From NCBI GenBank assembly GCA_023362775.1, contig JALMGJ010000005.1, positions 64,093,463-64,157,462 on the forward strand: a DNA stretch of 64,000 nucleotides, in the 5' to 3' direction. Both the position numbers and the translations under genes were made by a program. Of this stretch, positions 35,927 to 46,824 are shown piece by piece; the first letter of the stretch is position 1; each line of letters opens with the position of its first letter. The notes beneath the pieces were generated by a model, which was not told the origin of the DNA, made no database searches, and was given only the letters and a program-made list of their open reading frames with translations. The DNA comes from Charina bottae (lineage: Eukaryota > Chordata > Lepidosauria > Squamata > Charinaidae).

Positions 35927-37149
35927 TCAACCCTTTAGAATGGATAGCCATGACCAATTATTATTCCAAGCTACTACTGGTTAATTACTGCCTTCACAGT
36001 TAAAAAAAAAGAGATAGGTGTTTAGCAATTTGGTTGCTGAAAGCAATTGTGGATGCTCTGCAAATGCTCACCAAAAGATTAAGGTTTTTTGTTTCCAATC
36101 ACTAGAAATTTGAAACTTGGAAGGATTAAATGTTTTTTGCTGTCAGTACTGCATCCACTGCATTATTAGTGGATTAAAGATGTTATCTCTGCTGCAAGAC
36201 TGGGAGGAGAAGGATCTGTTCCCGCAGAAAATAGGTGTTTCTAAGACCATCATAACCACTGGAAATATCATTCAGTCTCCCTAACATCTAACGTTTTACC
36301 CTGCATTGGCATTAAATTGCTCTCAATGGCAGTTTTGTTCCATGAATCCTGCATTGTACACAGAGGGAATACAATGAGCTATCAAACCTTTTGCTAACCG
36401 CTGTTGTGTACCTTGCAATTCTAACCCTTGAGAAGCATTCCCCCACGCCCCCGGCATTTTTGTATCTTCCTGCAGCCTTTTGCATAGTTTTCTTCCTCTT
36501 GCTTACAATAATGCGGTATACCATCCAATATATTGGACCATAAGTATTTCAAAACCAAGCTTTTATATATTTCAGGAGTGCTTTGGAATAAAAGAGGCTC
36601 CAAAAATATGACTTTGGAGCAGATTTATACATACATGAACATGCACATATTGATACAGTCCATCCTTTATATTCAGTAGCAAAACTTATAAAAATAAATG
36701 AACATTATTTGTGTGTCTGTGTGTGTGTGTGTGTGTGTGTATACTTTTAAATTCATTTGAATACAAAAACTATAGAAGTCATTAATACTACACAGACATA
36801 GAGGCATTTACATATAATATAATATTATATATTATTAATAATCCAATATTTTATAAAATACAATATAATCAAAATACACCAAAGCAGAATGCAATGGTAA
36901 CTGCAAATTTAGATGAAAACAGTGTAAGACAGTATTCCATCTGTGGAATAGAGAAGGAAGGTTTTTAGCTCCCCCAAAATGCTCTCCCTTTCTCTGTCAA
37001 CTGTAAAGAGAAAGAAAATGCTACCAATCTTGAAAAGCTTAGAGCTGGGACACTACCATTAGAGTAAAAGGATTAACCAGAAGCCCATGGCTAATTGATC
37101 ACACTGCATAAGCATGTTTAGAGAAGGCCAAAAGCTCTTAAAGATAACC
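35927..37149. other. unique-looking AT-rich DNA
   Basis: It contains a (GT)n run at about 36711-36742; otherwise nothing was recognised. Confidence 0.4.
36711..36742. repeat. (GT)n microsatellite
   Basis: A dinucleotide run of about 30 bases. Confidence 0.9.
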
Positions 37150-37640
37150 AGATAAGAAAGCCACAACCGGGGGACACTATAAATAATAGCTTAAACTGCA
37201 ATCTAGTCCTGATAAGCAGGTAATGATGTGCCCTGTAGTGAATAGTAACATGGGAAAACTGGGGAAGGCTTAGCACTGTATGAACTGGAGAATTCTGGAC
37301 TAGAACTAAAGGACAGAAAAAAGACAAAGAAGCCCTAACAGGAAACCATTGCAGTAATCCAGATATGACACCACCAGGGCATGAGCAAGTAGGCTAGCTA
37401 TTTTGGGAGTCAGGAATAAGATCTAGTGGATCCCAACTAATTGATGATAATATGTCCTGGCTGTAGTTATAAGAAGTGGCTTCAATATGGAGTGGGCATC
37501 AACCAGAACCACAGATCCCAAGCTGCTGAGACTGGAGCTAACCTGGATAGCAAGAGATAGATCATCCTTATAAACAGTAAACTGCCTGGTTTTCAACTTC
37601 AAGTGATAGCTGGACATACATGACAAAAAGCCCTACACAG
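37150..37640 (-). mobile_element. old L2/CR1-group LINE remnant
   Basis: On the minus strand, near 37350-37385, the sequence reads ALVVSYLDYCNGFLLG. This corresponds to the conserved LINE segment seen as SHIDYCNTLYMG in the 1.2-kb copy. Surrounding sequence is consistent but heavily mutated, so the limits are approximate. Confidence 0.55.
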
Positions 37641-37780
37641 AGACCCAAAATCCTCATCCAAATGAAGACAGGACTCATCATTTTCTCTTTAGAAGCATAG
37701 GAGTTCACATTGTTGGTGAATAAGATCATTGTATACCTTCCTATCCCCTCATGTTAAAAGGACTTTTTAAACTATGATTT

Positions 37781-37782
<2 letters not shown>

Positions 37783-37815
<33 letters not shown>
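37783..37815. repeat. (AC)n microsatellite
   Basis: About 16 AC units. Confidence 0.92.
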
Positions 37816-37817
<2 letters not shown>

Positions 37818-38167
37818 TAAGTATTTATTTACTACTTGAATTATGTCCTGCATGCCATAATGAAAACTCTTAGAACAGAATTGTTAGCCAAGAATGTTCT
37901 TCAACAGAAATATCTAAATACTAAGGGACTATGGGCAATCTTCAACCCAATGAAATCCCATTGTTAGATATTCATCATTTTCCTTCCTATATGCACTTCT
38001 ATTTTTAGATTAATTGTGTAAGATTATAATTCTATTGTGCACAACACGTGTGGACTCACAGTTGAAAATGGCATTCAAGATCTATTCACTACTGTCAGTT
38101 TTCTGAAAGTAGTATTCATGTTCCCATGTATTGTTTGCTTGGGCCTTGTGTGTGTGCGCGCATGAAT

Positions 38168-38170
<3 letters not shown>

Positions 38171-38236
<66 letters not shown>
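38171..38236. repeat. (CT)n microsatellite
   Basis: A perfect CT run of about 66 bases. Frames through it give serine/leucine or arginine/glutamate repeats. Confidence 0.95.
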
Positions 38237-38239
<3 letters not shown>

Positions 38240-38534
38240 AGCATACCACTGATTTCCAGCAATCATGTAACAAAATTTGGTGGCATAGTTGGAGGGAAAC
38301 TAGAAGTGACAAAAAGTGGTTTGGGAACTGAATATAAGTTGTTTTGCTCTACTTTAGATTTTAAAAAAAATCTTTTCAGATAATTTAGTCAGAAGTCAAA
38401 ATCTCATGCAAACAGTAGAGAGCCACAAATTCAAACATGTCAGGAAGTTTGTCTATGAAGGTTCTCAGTCATCCAGGTGGAATTGTCTGTAGCTTGAATC
38501 ATGTCAACTGGATTTCTATTTTCTCAGTGGAAAC

Positions 38535-38565
38535 GTTTCGCTCCTTATCCAAGGAGCTTCTTCAG
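38535..38565 (-). ncRNA. hammerhead-like motif, minus-strand arm
   Basis: The mirror image of the motif at 38669-38699 within the palindrome: CTGAAGA, A, a 7-bp stem and GAAAC on the minus strand. Confidence 0.42.
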
Positions 38566-38668
38566 TCTGAGCAAAGTTAGTAAGGGAATCCTAAATATGT
38601 TTCTAGGTAGCTGTGTGACACAGCTACCTAGAAACATATTTAGGATTCCCTTACTAACTTTGCTCAGA

Positions 38669-38699
38669 CTGAAGAAGCTCCTTGGATAAGGAGCGAAAC
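38669..38699 (+). ncRNA. hammerhead-like motif, plus-strand arm
   Basis: CTGAAGA, A, GCTCCTT-GGAT-AAGGAGC, GAAAC. It is identical to the motif at 31.4 kb. Within a transcript of this palindrome the long arms would compete with the local fold. Confidence 0.42.
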
Positions 38700-38894
38700 G
38701 TTTCCACTGAGAAAATAGAAATCCAGTTGACATGATTCAAGCTACAGACATGTCAGGAAGTTGTTTGAATAAGCATAGTGAATATGGTCAATAAAACCTG
38801 TGTGTTTCTAGTTGGATTAGCTTTTAATCATAGAAATATTGATGTAATGATGGGGAAGAAGTGACAGATATTCCTTTAGTGATGGTGGAAGTTA

Positions 38895-39035
38895 GGAGGA
38901 AGGACAGAGATCAATGGTAGAATTCAAGCAGTGGATCTCAGGTTCAATCCTTTGTCTCTAAGTAGAGCTAGGGAACGTCATTGCCAAGAATGCTGGTAAA
39001 GTGTCAATCAATGTAAAAAATACTGAGCTCAAGGG
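38895..39035 (+). mobile_element. tRNA-derived SINE remnant
   Basis: GATCAATGGTAG fits a Pol III A-box and GGTTCAATCC a B-box (38941-38950). A body with TAGAGCTAGGGAACGTCATT, then TCAATCAATGT and ATACTGAGCTCAAG follows. This order matches a widespread amniote tRNA-derived SINE (AGGTAGGGCTGGGAAA..., AATACTGAGCTAGATGG). The copy is diverged and lacks a clear tail. Confidence 0.6.
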
Positions 39036-39740
39036 GAAATTAAAGCAGCATTCTACTTTCTTAGTACTTTCATAGTAGAAAGTATGGGTGTACAATATAT
39101 CTGGAGGAATCTCAAATCTTTGGATAGATTCTGACATCCTTCAGATTTATGTGAGTCTGAGATCCACAGAATGACTCCACATTTGACTCTCCCTAAGATT
39201 AACAAAGACACACATAAAAAGGGGGCAGGGGCTTTGTATGAATGCCATCTTGCCTTTTTTTTAATTTCCCCCTCCCCCACGGATACCCCTGTGTTGAAGG
39301 ACAAAAGTAACTTTATTGAAAACATTTTTGCACAAAAGATACAAACCAACAAATAAATAAATCCTATGCCTATGTATAAAACTTGTCAGGTATCCTCAAT
39401 ACCTATACATTTCAATTATGCAATTAAAAAAATAGCATTTTCTCTTTTTAATGACAAAGATACAAGACAAAACAAAATGCAAATTAAGGGCACTACGACA
39501 AAAAGGAATCCTTCTGCTGTATCTCTGAATTAGGTGGCTTCTGAAGCTGTCTCTGATACATTAGATTGAGATTGTTTACTGAATTACAAGCCAGATGAAA
39601 CTTTGTCACTTGTCTACTTCCTTATTACAAACTGTATGTATATGTAGTTTTGAAGTGGTTTCTCTTCTTGATGGAATTTTCCAGATAAATACAATTTTTT
39701 TGAGTGGTGGTGGTGGGGGGAGACTGTTTCTGCATAGTTC
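39036..39740. other. unique-looking AT-rich DNA
   Basis: Nothing was recognised. Confidence 0.4.
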
Positions 39741-39744
39741 CCCT

Positions 39745-39930
39745 ACAGCATAGTGCAGTGGTTATAGTTCAATTTGACCAAGGACAAATTCTTATTCAGT
39801 CACTAGGTGGCTGTGGATCTGTTAATCTTTCTTAGCCTTAGATATTTCACTGGATGGTTATGAGGGGAAAATGGATAATCCTTTTTATGATCTTGCACTG
39901 TGTTCCTTAAAGGAAGCAGATGCAATGGAA
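39745..39930 (+). mobile_element. old CORE/MIR-like SINE remnant
   Basis: GTGCAGTGGTTATAGT, then ATTCAGTCACTAGGTGGCTG, TTTCTTAGCCTTA and TTTCACTGGATGGTTATGAG line up in order with the head, CORE and post-CORE of the 19.6-kb SINE, with many changes. Confidence 0.55.
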
Positions 39931-40071
39931 GTAATCAATCAGAAGTGATGACAAGGCAACATGTTAGAATAGATATCAAGGGCTCCCACTAAGAGGATTC
40001 CAAATGGAACAGAGCTGGCTTCTGAATTCAAAGTGAAGAATAGAACAGGTCCAGCTATGCCCTGACACTAA

Positions 40072-40108
<37 letters not shown>

Positions 40109-40156
40109 TATTATTATCATTATTAAATTTCTATCACCGCCCGTCTCTCCCCAAGT
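40072..40156 (-). mobile_element. L2-type LINE tail with (TTA)n
   Basis: The minus strand reads GGGGAGAGACGGGCGGTGAT, then AGAAATTTAATAATGA and TAA repeats, the typical L2 tail. No coding part is visible. Confidence 0.7.
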
Positions 40157-41757
40157 ATAGTATAAATATCTATACTGTTTTACACCTACATTTCTAAGTA
40201 CATGACTAAAATCTGTCTTCTACTACCTGTACTGTTTTATTCATATATGTTTTTATTTTTCTGCTTAATTCTTGGGTCACCTTAATATGTGTGTGTAAAT
40301 TCTTTCTCATTTTATTATACATCTATCCACTGCTGTGCAACATTGTCAACTGCCTGATCTGGTTTTGAGAGGTTTTACAACTTGATGCCATTCCTGGGGT
40401 TTAACTGAAGCAGGAAGCCAGGGAGGTTGCAGGCTGCTGGAGAAATGAGAGACTGACAAAAAACAGAACAGTGACACATATCTCCATGGCCATTTCATAA
40501 CTAAGATAAGCATAAGAACCTCTCCCTCCAGTCAGAAATATTTACCCATGTGGTCTTCTTCCAGAAACATGTTGAGAATGAGCTTTGTTTCTGTCACACT
40601 GAATAAGCATGGCTGAAAACTTACTAAAGGAAATTTTATTACTGTATTATTTTAGGTCCTTCTGATCAGTGTTTGCCTAAGCTGGCCTTTATGGAAATTA
40701 AATTGTTCCTGGGGCTCTTCTATATGATTTTTTAAACAGTTGTAGGTAGTCTTGAAGTTTGTTAGGATTTTTCAGAATGCTTATTTGTTTCTAACACAAA
40801 TTAAAGCTGTTAAATCAACAATTTATTTTGGCCAGCCCTGAAGATGCAGCATGGATATCTTTGCTGCTATGCACATGTCTGCAATTTTCCAAAGTTCTTG
40901 GCTCAGGGAGTACAAATCATTTAGCTGCTCAGCACTGTATGTAATAAAACACTCAAGACATCTGGAGTTTTTTGGATCTGTCTCTTGGCATGAAGCAGCA
41001 TTGGAAGTGTTGGATTATCTTTGTGCAGTTTGGAAATCAGCATGTTTTCCAGTGCAATTGGAAACCTGTAACTGCTCACATATTCTCGGTTGGGTCCTTT
41101 GTTATACTTCAGTGCTATTGATTGGTTTGTGGCTTGATAGAAGAGTAAAACTAAGGAAGTAGGGGACAGACTTGAAAGAAAAGGGAAAAGACTCTATATG
41201 ATAGATCTACAGTAATGGAGCTAAGAACTATTAGGAATGTTTTCAATACATTCTCCAACCAATGGATAAAGCCTGGCTTTCACAGGAAAATTAAATAACT
41301 TTTCAGTCTTCAACAGCCATGTAACATAATTATGTTATGAAAGCAAATTTTAAATATCTTTTTTCTCACCACTGCCACTCTTGCATACAAGTTGAAACAA
41401 TCAGAGGATCATTCTTAGCAATGTTGATCATGCTTTGCAGACAAAGTCAATTGAATTACTCTTGGTTTAGATCCAAATGTTGGGGTAGGACATAGGGAAG
41501 CTTGGCAACCCCTTGTCAGGTTTCACAGATCCTTCCAGATTTTATATCTCAAGACTGCAGAATGGAAAGGTTGTGTGGATTGCTAAGGGACTTACTTGGT
41601 GACCCTTGCACTTCCTGGCTGCTTAAATCAGTCAGATTAGGACTAACCAAATAGTTAATGAGTCTTCTTAAGCATTAGATGTAATATTAAACAAGACAGC
41701 TTTTAGACCTTCACTGAAAAAATTGTTTCTTGAACTGGAAGATTATAGGACAACCTA
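40157..41757. other. unique-looking AT-rich DNA
   Basis: No element or exon was recognised. The 103-codon frame at 40851-41162 has no known motif. Confidence 0.4.
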
Positions 41758-42330
41758 ACTATAGGGTTGTGATGGCCTTGTAGCTCCAGATAAAGCAGGA
41801 TGGAACTGATTTTTAGACCAATTTCAATCAGGGTTTTGTCAAGCATATGGTACTGAAACTGATTTGAACTTTGCCTGATCTTGATGATGAGGTAGATAAA
41901 GGAAAACCAGCTGAAATTAAATCCAGGTAAGATAGAGGTGTTGTGGTAAGAAGAAATGTGGCCAGGATTGAGATGAAGCCTGTTCTAATCTGGCATTGCA
42001 CACAGAAAGAGCAGGTCTGCAGTTTGGGAATGCTCCTTGACTCTAGTCATCACTGGATGTGCATGTGGCTGCTGTTGTGACAAAGAGCTTGTTTGCTCAA
42101 CTAGGGCTATTGCAGCAACTGCAATCTTCAGCCCTTCTTTTTGGTCACAAGCCATCTTGGGTTCAGCAATTTACTTCACATGGAGCTATCTTGAAAATGT
42201 CTGGAAAATGCAATTAGTATGAAGTGTGGCAACTAGTCTGATGACCAGTGCAAGATACAAGAATGTTACAATGCCTGTACTAAAAGATATGCACTGGGGA
42301 CCAAATGCCTTTTCATAGCAGAGACAGTAA
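41758..42330 (+). mobile_element. old L2-type LINE remnant with internal deletion
   Basis: The opening parallels the 0.4-kb L2 copy (GTAGCTCCAGATAAAGCAGG, then a frame reading FQSGFCQAYGTETDLNF). It jumps to the thumb region (QLKLNPGKIEV-like) and then to a segment resembling SLFAQLGLLQQLQSSALLF. Most of the RT is missing and stops are frequent. Confidence 0.6.
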
Positions 42331-42399
42331 TACAATATCTAAAAACAATACTACTCAATAGATGTAACCCAAAATAGGGATCTGTTATATGGATTACCC

Positions 42400-42622
42400 T
42401 TTTGTCGTTATCAAAAGAGAACAACCAGAGAACACACATAAAACAATCAACATCTTTCATTGAATTACACTCACAAAAGAAGAGAACAACAGATTACCCT
42501 TCCTGGATATACACATCAGCCGAGAAAACAAAGGCAAACTACAAACCCAAGTATATTGCAAAGCAACCCACTCCAATCAAGTGCTCAGCTATTACCACAA
42601 CCAGCCAACACCACCAAAAATG
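42400..42622 (+). mobile_element. Penelope-like element RT fragment
   Basis: One frame reads ITLTKEENNRLPFLDIHISR, then KLQTQVYCKATHSNQVLSYY and HNQP. This is the PLE reverse transcriptase segment containing the conserved LPFLD and KPT/H-S-N motifs (the family usually shows LPFLDVLV, VYRKPTHTDRYL). It lies next to an AATG microsatellite and no other RT motif is preserved here. Confidence 0.8.
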
Positions 42623-42664
42623 AATGAATGAATGAATGAATGAATGAATGAATGAATGAATGAA
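42617..42664. repeat. (AATG)n microsatellite
   Basis: About 12 AATG units directly abutting the PLE RT fragment. Confidence 0.92.
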
Positions 42665-42742
42665 TCCTCTTCCGATGAGCAAAAGGACTCCACACATTTA
42701 CTTGCTGTTAAGTGCTGGCTGATATAAGAAAATGTATTAGGC

Positions 42743-43140
42743 TTAGACATGATCAATCCAACTTACAATAATAAATAAATACAGAATATAAAACATAATA
42801 CAAGTAAAATAAAAACCAAAATGAAAATGAAAATAATAGTTAAAAGCTTTCTGAAAGAGACATCTTTTCATCATCTCCCTAAATCCTGGGGGAGCAGGAG
42901 CCAAGTGAACTTCCTTTGGTAGTGCATTCCATTGCCTGGGAACCACTGAGGAGAAGGGCCTTTCCTGCACATCCAACAGTTGAAATACTGGCAGGGGACA
43001 TATTCAGAATGACCTCTCATGCTGATTTGACTAACTGGATAGATTCATAATCTACAGATGGTCACACTCAAAGTCATTAGGGTTTTAAAGGTAATTTAAA
43101 TTGTGCCTGGTAGCAACTGGTTGCAATAGTGGAAATTACA
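42743..43140 (-). mobile_element. L2/CR1-group LINE C-terminus, other subfamily
   Basis: The minus-strand frame has PFSSVVPRQWNALPKEVHLA and CLFQKAF, equivalent to the AFSAVAPALWN...P block of the other L2 copies, plus an upstream trace of the FKVL..FKAL segment. The tail is AT-rich. The sequence differs clearly from the main L2 family of this window. Confidence 0.68.
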
Positions 43141-43141
43141 T

Positions 43142-44160
43142 GTAGCTCAGGGTTGAGTTGTTTTGTTCTTCGTGTTCTCTGAGCTTGGTTGTTTTCCTGC
43201 AGACATTTTATCAGTGCATGTGAGAGTAAAGTTTGCTAGTTGTTCATGAATGATAGCTTGTCCTAACAGCTTTGATTGTGGTATTGTTTCTTCCTTGATT
43301 GTTCCTGCTTATCTGGGTGTTGGTGTATGATGAGAGACGATGTGCTTAGGGCTATTTCCCCCTTTTATTAACCTTTGGTTGCTTCCTTTTTTGAATGGTT
43401 TATAGATGGAGCTTATCTCAATGTATCTCTGCATGGCTGATTTGTCAGTATTCCAAGCCTCTAGGAATCTCTTGCATTTTTGGATCTGGCTTGGTACAAA
43501 ATATCTACCATTTCCTAGATGAAATTGGGTTTGAACGTGGCAGTGTGTTGTGAAATTAAGAAGTTTTCAATGTGTCTTCTGATGGCCAATTGATGTTCAT
43601 GGACGTGGTCATCCAATCTTCTAGCTCTTTGCCCTCTCTAGGGGCAACGTGTCAGCCCCACCAGGTAGACCAGATCAGGAAATCAACTCCACAGGAAGGC
43701 TAAAACTATTTTTATTGAGAGTGGCTATAATAACAGAACCTTGCAAGTCTGATTGGACTGGAGCTACTTCTTAACCTCCTGTGAATTAGGGAGGTGTCTG
43801 TCTGAGCCTCTTCCGCATATTGTCTGTCTGTTGTGGACTTAAGATATGTTTCATCCCTCATTGGTAATGGATCTTGCATATCTCTGTCAAAGTCATCTTC
43901 CTAACTCTCTACACATTCTATATTGTGAATGACTCCTGTTTTGTCTTCTTTGGCTGTTGAGTCTTTGGATTTGCTTAGGATGCTTTGGACAGATTTTGTT
44001 GGTATACAGGCTACTGAGATGCCAAGAGGGTATAATAACCTGTTGGAAGTTTCTACGATGTTTTTGATGTATCACAGAATTATTCTTGTCACGGGTTGTG
44101 TGGGTTGTGTTGTATTTGTTGCATAGACAGACACTTTCTAATGAAGTTGTGCATATTCAT
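43142..44160 (-). mobile_element. Penelope-like element, decayed, split by an LTR-like insert
   Basis: It begins at the PLE 3' terminus (minus strand ...CAACCCTGAGCTACA). The stem-loop region is degraded, and the hammerhead-like core seen in sister copies is lost. Coding traces on the minus strand include VHEHQLAIRRHIENFLISQH and ARSKNAR, matching the nuclease region of the 46-kb copy. The upstream thumb region continues after the insert at 43912. A foreign 264-bp segment (43641-43904) separates them. Confidence 0.75.
43634..43911 (-). mobile_element. LTR-like insertion inside a PLE (7-bp direct repeats)
   Basis: The body 43641-43904 interrupts PLE coding sequence, with CTCTCTA on both sides. 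On the minus strand it starts TTAGGAAGATGAC, carries AATAAA near 43710, and ends GGGGCTGACACGTTGCCCC. The polyadenylation signal near the 3' side and a CTGACA close to the end suggest a solo LTR, but clean TG...CA ends are lacking. A SINE or DNA transposon is possible. Part of it (TAACAGAACCTTGCAAG) resembles sequence at 46845-46870. Confidence 0.4.
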
Positions 44161-44192
44161 TGCATTGCATTTTTGTGTTCTGGGTTATTGCA

Positions 44193-44218
44193 GTTTGTTT
44201 GTTTGTTTGTTTGTTTGT

Positions 44219-44259
<41 letters not shown>

Positions 44260-44307
44260 AAATGTATATAGCCACCCAACTCACACAGGGTGACTCCAGG
44301 TGGCTTA
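44193..44307 (-). mobile_element. LINE 3' tail with (ATTT)n and (GTTT)n
   Basis: The minus strand reads GCCACCTGGAGTCACC, then GTTGGGTGGCTATATACATT and AAATA repeats, the usual squamate LINE or SINE tail. The plus-strand GTTT run (44193-44220) continues into ATTT (44221-44257). Confidence 0.65.
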
Positions 44308-44476
44308 ACCACACCCCCACCAACACTGGCAGGGTAAGCTACTGTATATAAACATGGAGAAAACCCCACACTCACTAGCACTGATGATGTTTCCTAGTTG
44401 GGTAATGAAATGTCTGCAAGCAAACAACCAAGCTCAGAGAGCACCAAGGACTCCACTGTTCAACCCTGAGCTACAT
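44308..44476 (+). mobile_element. Penelope-like element 3' tail
   Basis: CCACACCCCCACCAACACTG, then CTGATGA-stem-GAAA (44381-44410), AAGCTCAGAGAGCACCAAGG and the terminus CAACCCTGAGCTAC. The same series, on the opposite strand, ends the 46-kb copy. Confidence 0.82.
44381..44410 (+). ncRNA. hammerhead-like motif
   Basis: CTGATGA, T, stem GTTTCC/GGTAAT with one mismatch, GAAA. The mismatch suggests a decayed copy of the motif that is intact at 46005-46034. Confidence 0.4.
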
Positions 44477-45940
44477 ACAGTATATTCAGTTTTATTGGAG
44501 CAAGTAAATGTTGTGATGGGCCGAGGAGATCCAAAGTGCTGCAAATATTCTTGTGAATAAGACAAAGGGTTTAACCTATCTATAAGTGTCATTGCCTTAT
44601 CCAGCAAAGGAACTCTGAGCACTGATGAAGCATTCTGTGCACGCAGCCAACAAAGATATCCATATGCAAAAATATGCCAGCCACATTGTGATGCCATCCG
44701 GGCCCCATGAAATGCAGTTGGATGAGCATGTGGATGTGTGCTTCTATCCAGAGCCAGATATAAGTTGGATCAGAGCCAATATCTTTTTTTTTACATCTGT
44801 TATTCTAAACTTCATGTCACACGTTATTCATTAAACAGACATCTAATATTCCAGAATTTGTTCTAGATGAATACCTTTTACTCTTTTTTAAAATGAATCT
44901 CTTGTTTTCACACAGCCAAGTTGAGATGGATAATCTGCATTGTATGGGGGCCATTTTATTAGACATCCTTTCCAATATACCTTTCTTTCTGTCTTTTTCA
45001 GCTTCTTTATGTTTAACTCATATATTGGGTTTTATTTAAACTATGAGCTGATAACTATGGTAACATTTTATTAGCACATCATTATTCTGCCAAAATTTCA
45101 GTAGTGAACTTTGGCCAGTAAAAACTGCAGTATGAGAAAAAGTATGTATGTGTGTGTGTGTACACACATTATTCTCCTTGGCGTTTGAAATGCTTATTCA
45201 GAATAATATAAATTGAAATATAATGATAAGAAAATGTGGTTTTAAACGTAGTCTGAAAGTTCTCCGTACATTTATATTATACTAGGATATAACACCAAGA
45301 AACTCTTAAGGACACGACTCAGGCAAACTTAAGTACTTGTATGTATTGTTGATTCAGTGGGAAAATATCAGCAGCTTTTCACTCTCCTATCAAACTTTCC
45401 TTAAATAATATTTCTTACAGTATATGCTTAATTCAGATATGAGGGCTAATCCCTTCCCCTGCCCACTTTACAGCTTCCTGCCTCACTGTATAGGTACATC
45501 GTGTTAAATCAGTACTTCTACCAAAAATAAAAAATAAAATAAAATCAATAGAGTATTGACTCTAAGTGGAATAATCAAGCTTATTATATATTTTGGGACA
45601 AATCAGGCTTTGGTAAGAAACTAGATAAAAATGATGTATATGTTCAGGATAGTGGATTGGGTAAAAGACAGGAAATGAAAATTTGATAGCAACTCCTTCA
45701 CAGAGGTTAACCAATTTTTGCAATGAAAACCAATATGGGAACTATAATGGTATGTGAGGATGATCTTGGGAGACAGGAGAGAGAGCCAAAAATAAGGCAA
45801 GTGGCATGTAAAAGATGTCTCGTCCCACAGAAGGGGGATGGCATGGGAAATGTTTCAGAAGGGACCCTCCCTAGTTTTCCAGAGACTAAAAGGAAAGGAG
45901 GGGATAAATACTTTCAGTTTTCCAACAGAAGAGAATATAT
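44477..45940. other. unique-looking AT-rich DNA
   Basis: A short TGTG/TATG run lies near 45145-45165. No exon or element was recognised. Confidence 0.4.
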
Positions 45941-46004
45941 GTAGCTCAGGGTTGAACTGTGGAGTCCTTGGTGCACTCTGAGCTTGGTTGATGGCTTGCA
46001 GACA

Positions 46005-46034
46005 TTTCATTACCCAACTAGGTAACATCATCAG
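46005..46034 (-). ncRNA. hammerhead-like motif in PLE 3' UTR
   Basis: On the minus strand: CTGATGA, T, stem GTTACC/GGTAAT, GAAA. It is the same arrangement as at 18.3 kb, in a copy whose coding region is also recognisable, which ties the motif to the PLE. Confidence 0.5.
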
Positions 46035-46194
46035 TGTGGGTGAGTATGGGGTTTGCCTTGCCAGTATTGGTGGGGGTGTGGTTCTTTCCTTAGTACTTCC
46101 TTGATTAGGGTATTGCTTTCCACTTGATTGCTTGTCTGCTTTGTTGTTTGTCTGAGTTGGTAGTTCCTTGATTGGGGTATTGTTTTCTGCTTGG

Positions 46195-46824
46195 TTATTT
46201 GTCTGGTGTTACTCCCTGCTTATCTGAGTGTAGGTTGCTGGGGAGGGTGTGTTTTGGTCTTTTTGTTTCCTTCTTAGCTTTTTTTATTGTCTCTTTTGAA
46301 TGGTGTGTAAAATGGTTTATCTCTATGTGTGTATTGATGGCTGATTTGTCTGAATGCGAAGCTTCCAGGAATTCCCTAGCGGTTTTGGATTTAGCTTGGT
46401 CAAGGAAGCTCACAGTTTTCCAGTTGAAACTATGGTTGAGTCTGTTCCTGTGTTGTGAGATTAAGGAGATTTCATCATGTCTACTGACTGCTAGTTGGTG
46501 TTCATGCATGCGTTCTGCTAGTCTTCTGCCTGTCTGTCCTACATAGTGGCTGTTACAGTCCTTACACTGTATGTTATAGATGACTCTTGTTTTTTCGTCT
46601 TGAGCTACTGGGTCTTTTGGTTTACTTAAGATGTTTTAGGGGGCTTTAGTTGGTTTGTGTGCTATGGTGATGCTGTGTGGTTGTAATAGTCTGTTGGTAG
46701 TTTCTGAGATGTTTCTGATGTATGGCAGTGTTATCCTTTTCATAGCTTGTGTTGGTTGTGCTGTAGTGGGTTGAGTGGTCAGGCACCTATACAACATCTT
46801 CCAACAAAATAGATACCCATGCAA
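46195..46824 (-). pseudogene. PLE thumb and GIY-YIG endonuclease reading frame, one in-frame stop
   Basis: The two open segments 46636-46824 and 46195-46509 are in the same phase, joined through a stop at about 46636. The nuclease motifs (YNI...YVG, then GRRL..R...H) are well kept, so this copy is younger than the one at 43-44 kb. It is still not functional because the RT active site is missing. Confidence 0.82.

Larger units (their letters stand above)
38435..38762 (-). mobile_element. palindromic PLE insertion with 15-bp TSD
   Basis: The body is about 38450-38747, with ACATGTCAGGAAGTT directly repeated at 38435-38449 and 38748-38762. Positions 38484-38750 form a perfect palindrome centred on 38617 (arms of 133 bp around one base). 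The outermost bases of the right arm overlap the TSD. Each arm carries the PLE tail (GCTCCTTGGATAAGGAGCGA, then CCAGTTGACATGATTCAAGC). The left end has a unique, unpaired extension reading ATTCCACCTGGATGACTGAG on the minus strand. I therefore read the minus strand as sense, with an inverted copy fused at its 5' side. Confidence 0.9.

Noticed and set aside
38501..38733. Two identical 62-residue proteins on opposite strands
   Set aside because: This is a consequence of the perfect palindrome, not evidence for a gene.
46172..46546. 124-codon plus-strand frame resembling a membrane protein
   Set aside because: It is antisense to the PLE endonuclease frame, and its hydrophobicity reflects the complement of lysine- and glutamate-rich coding.
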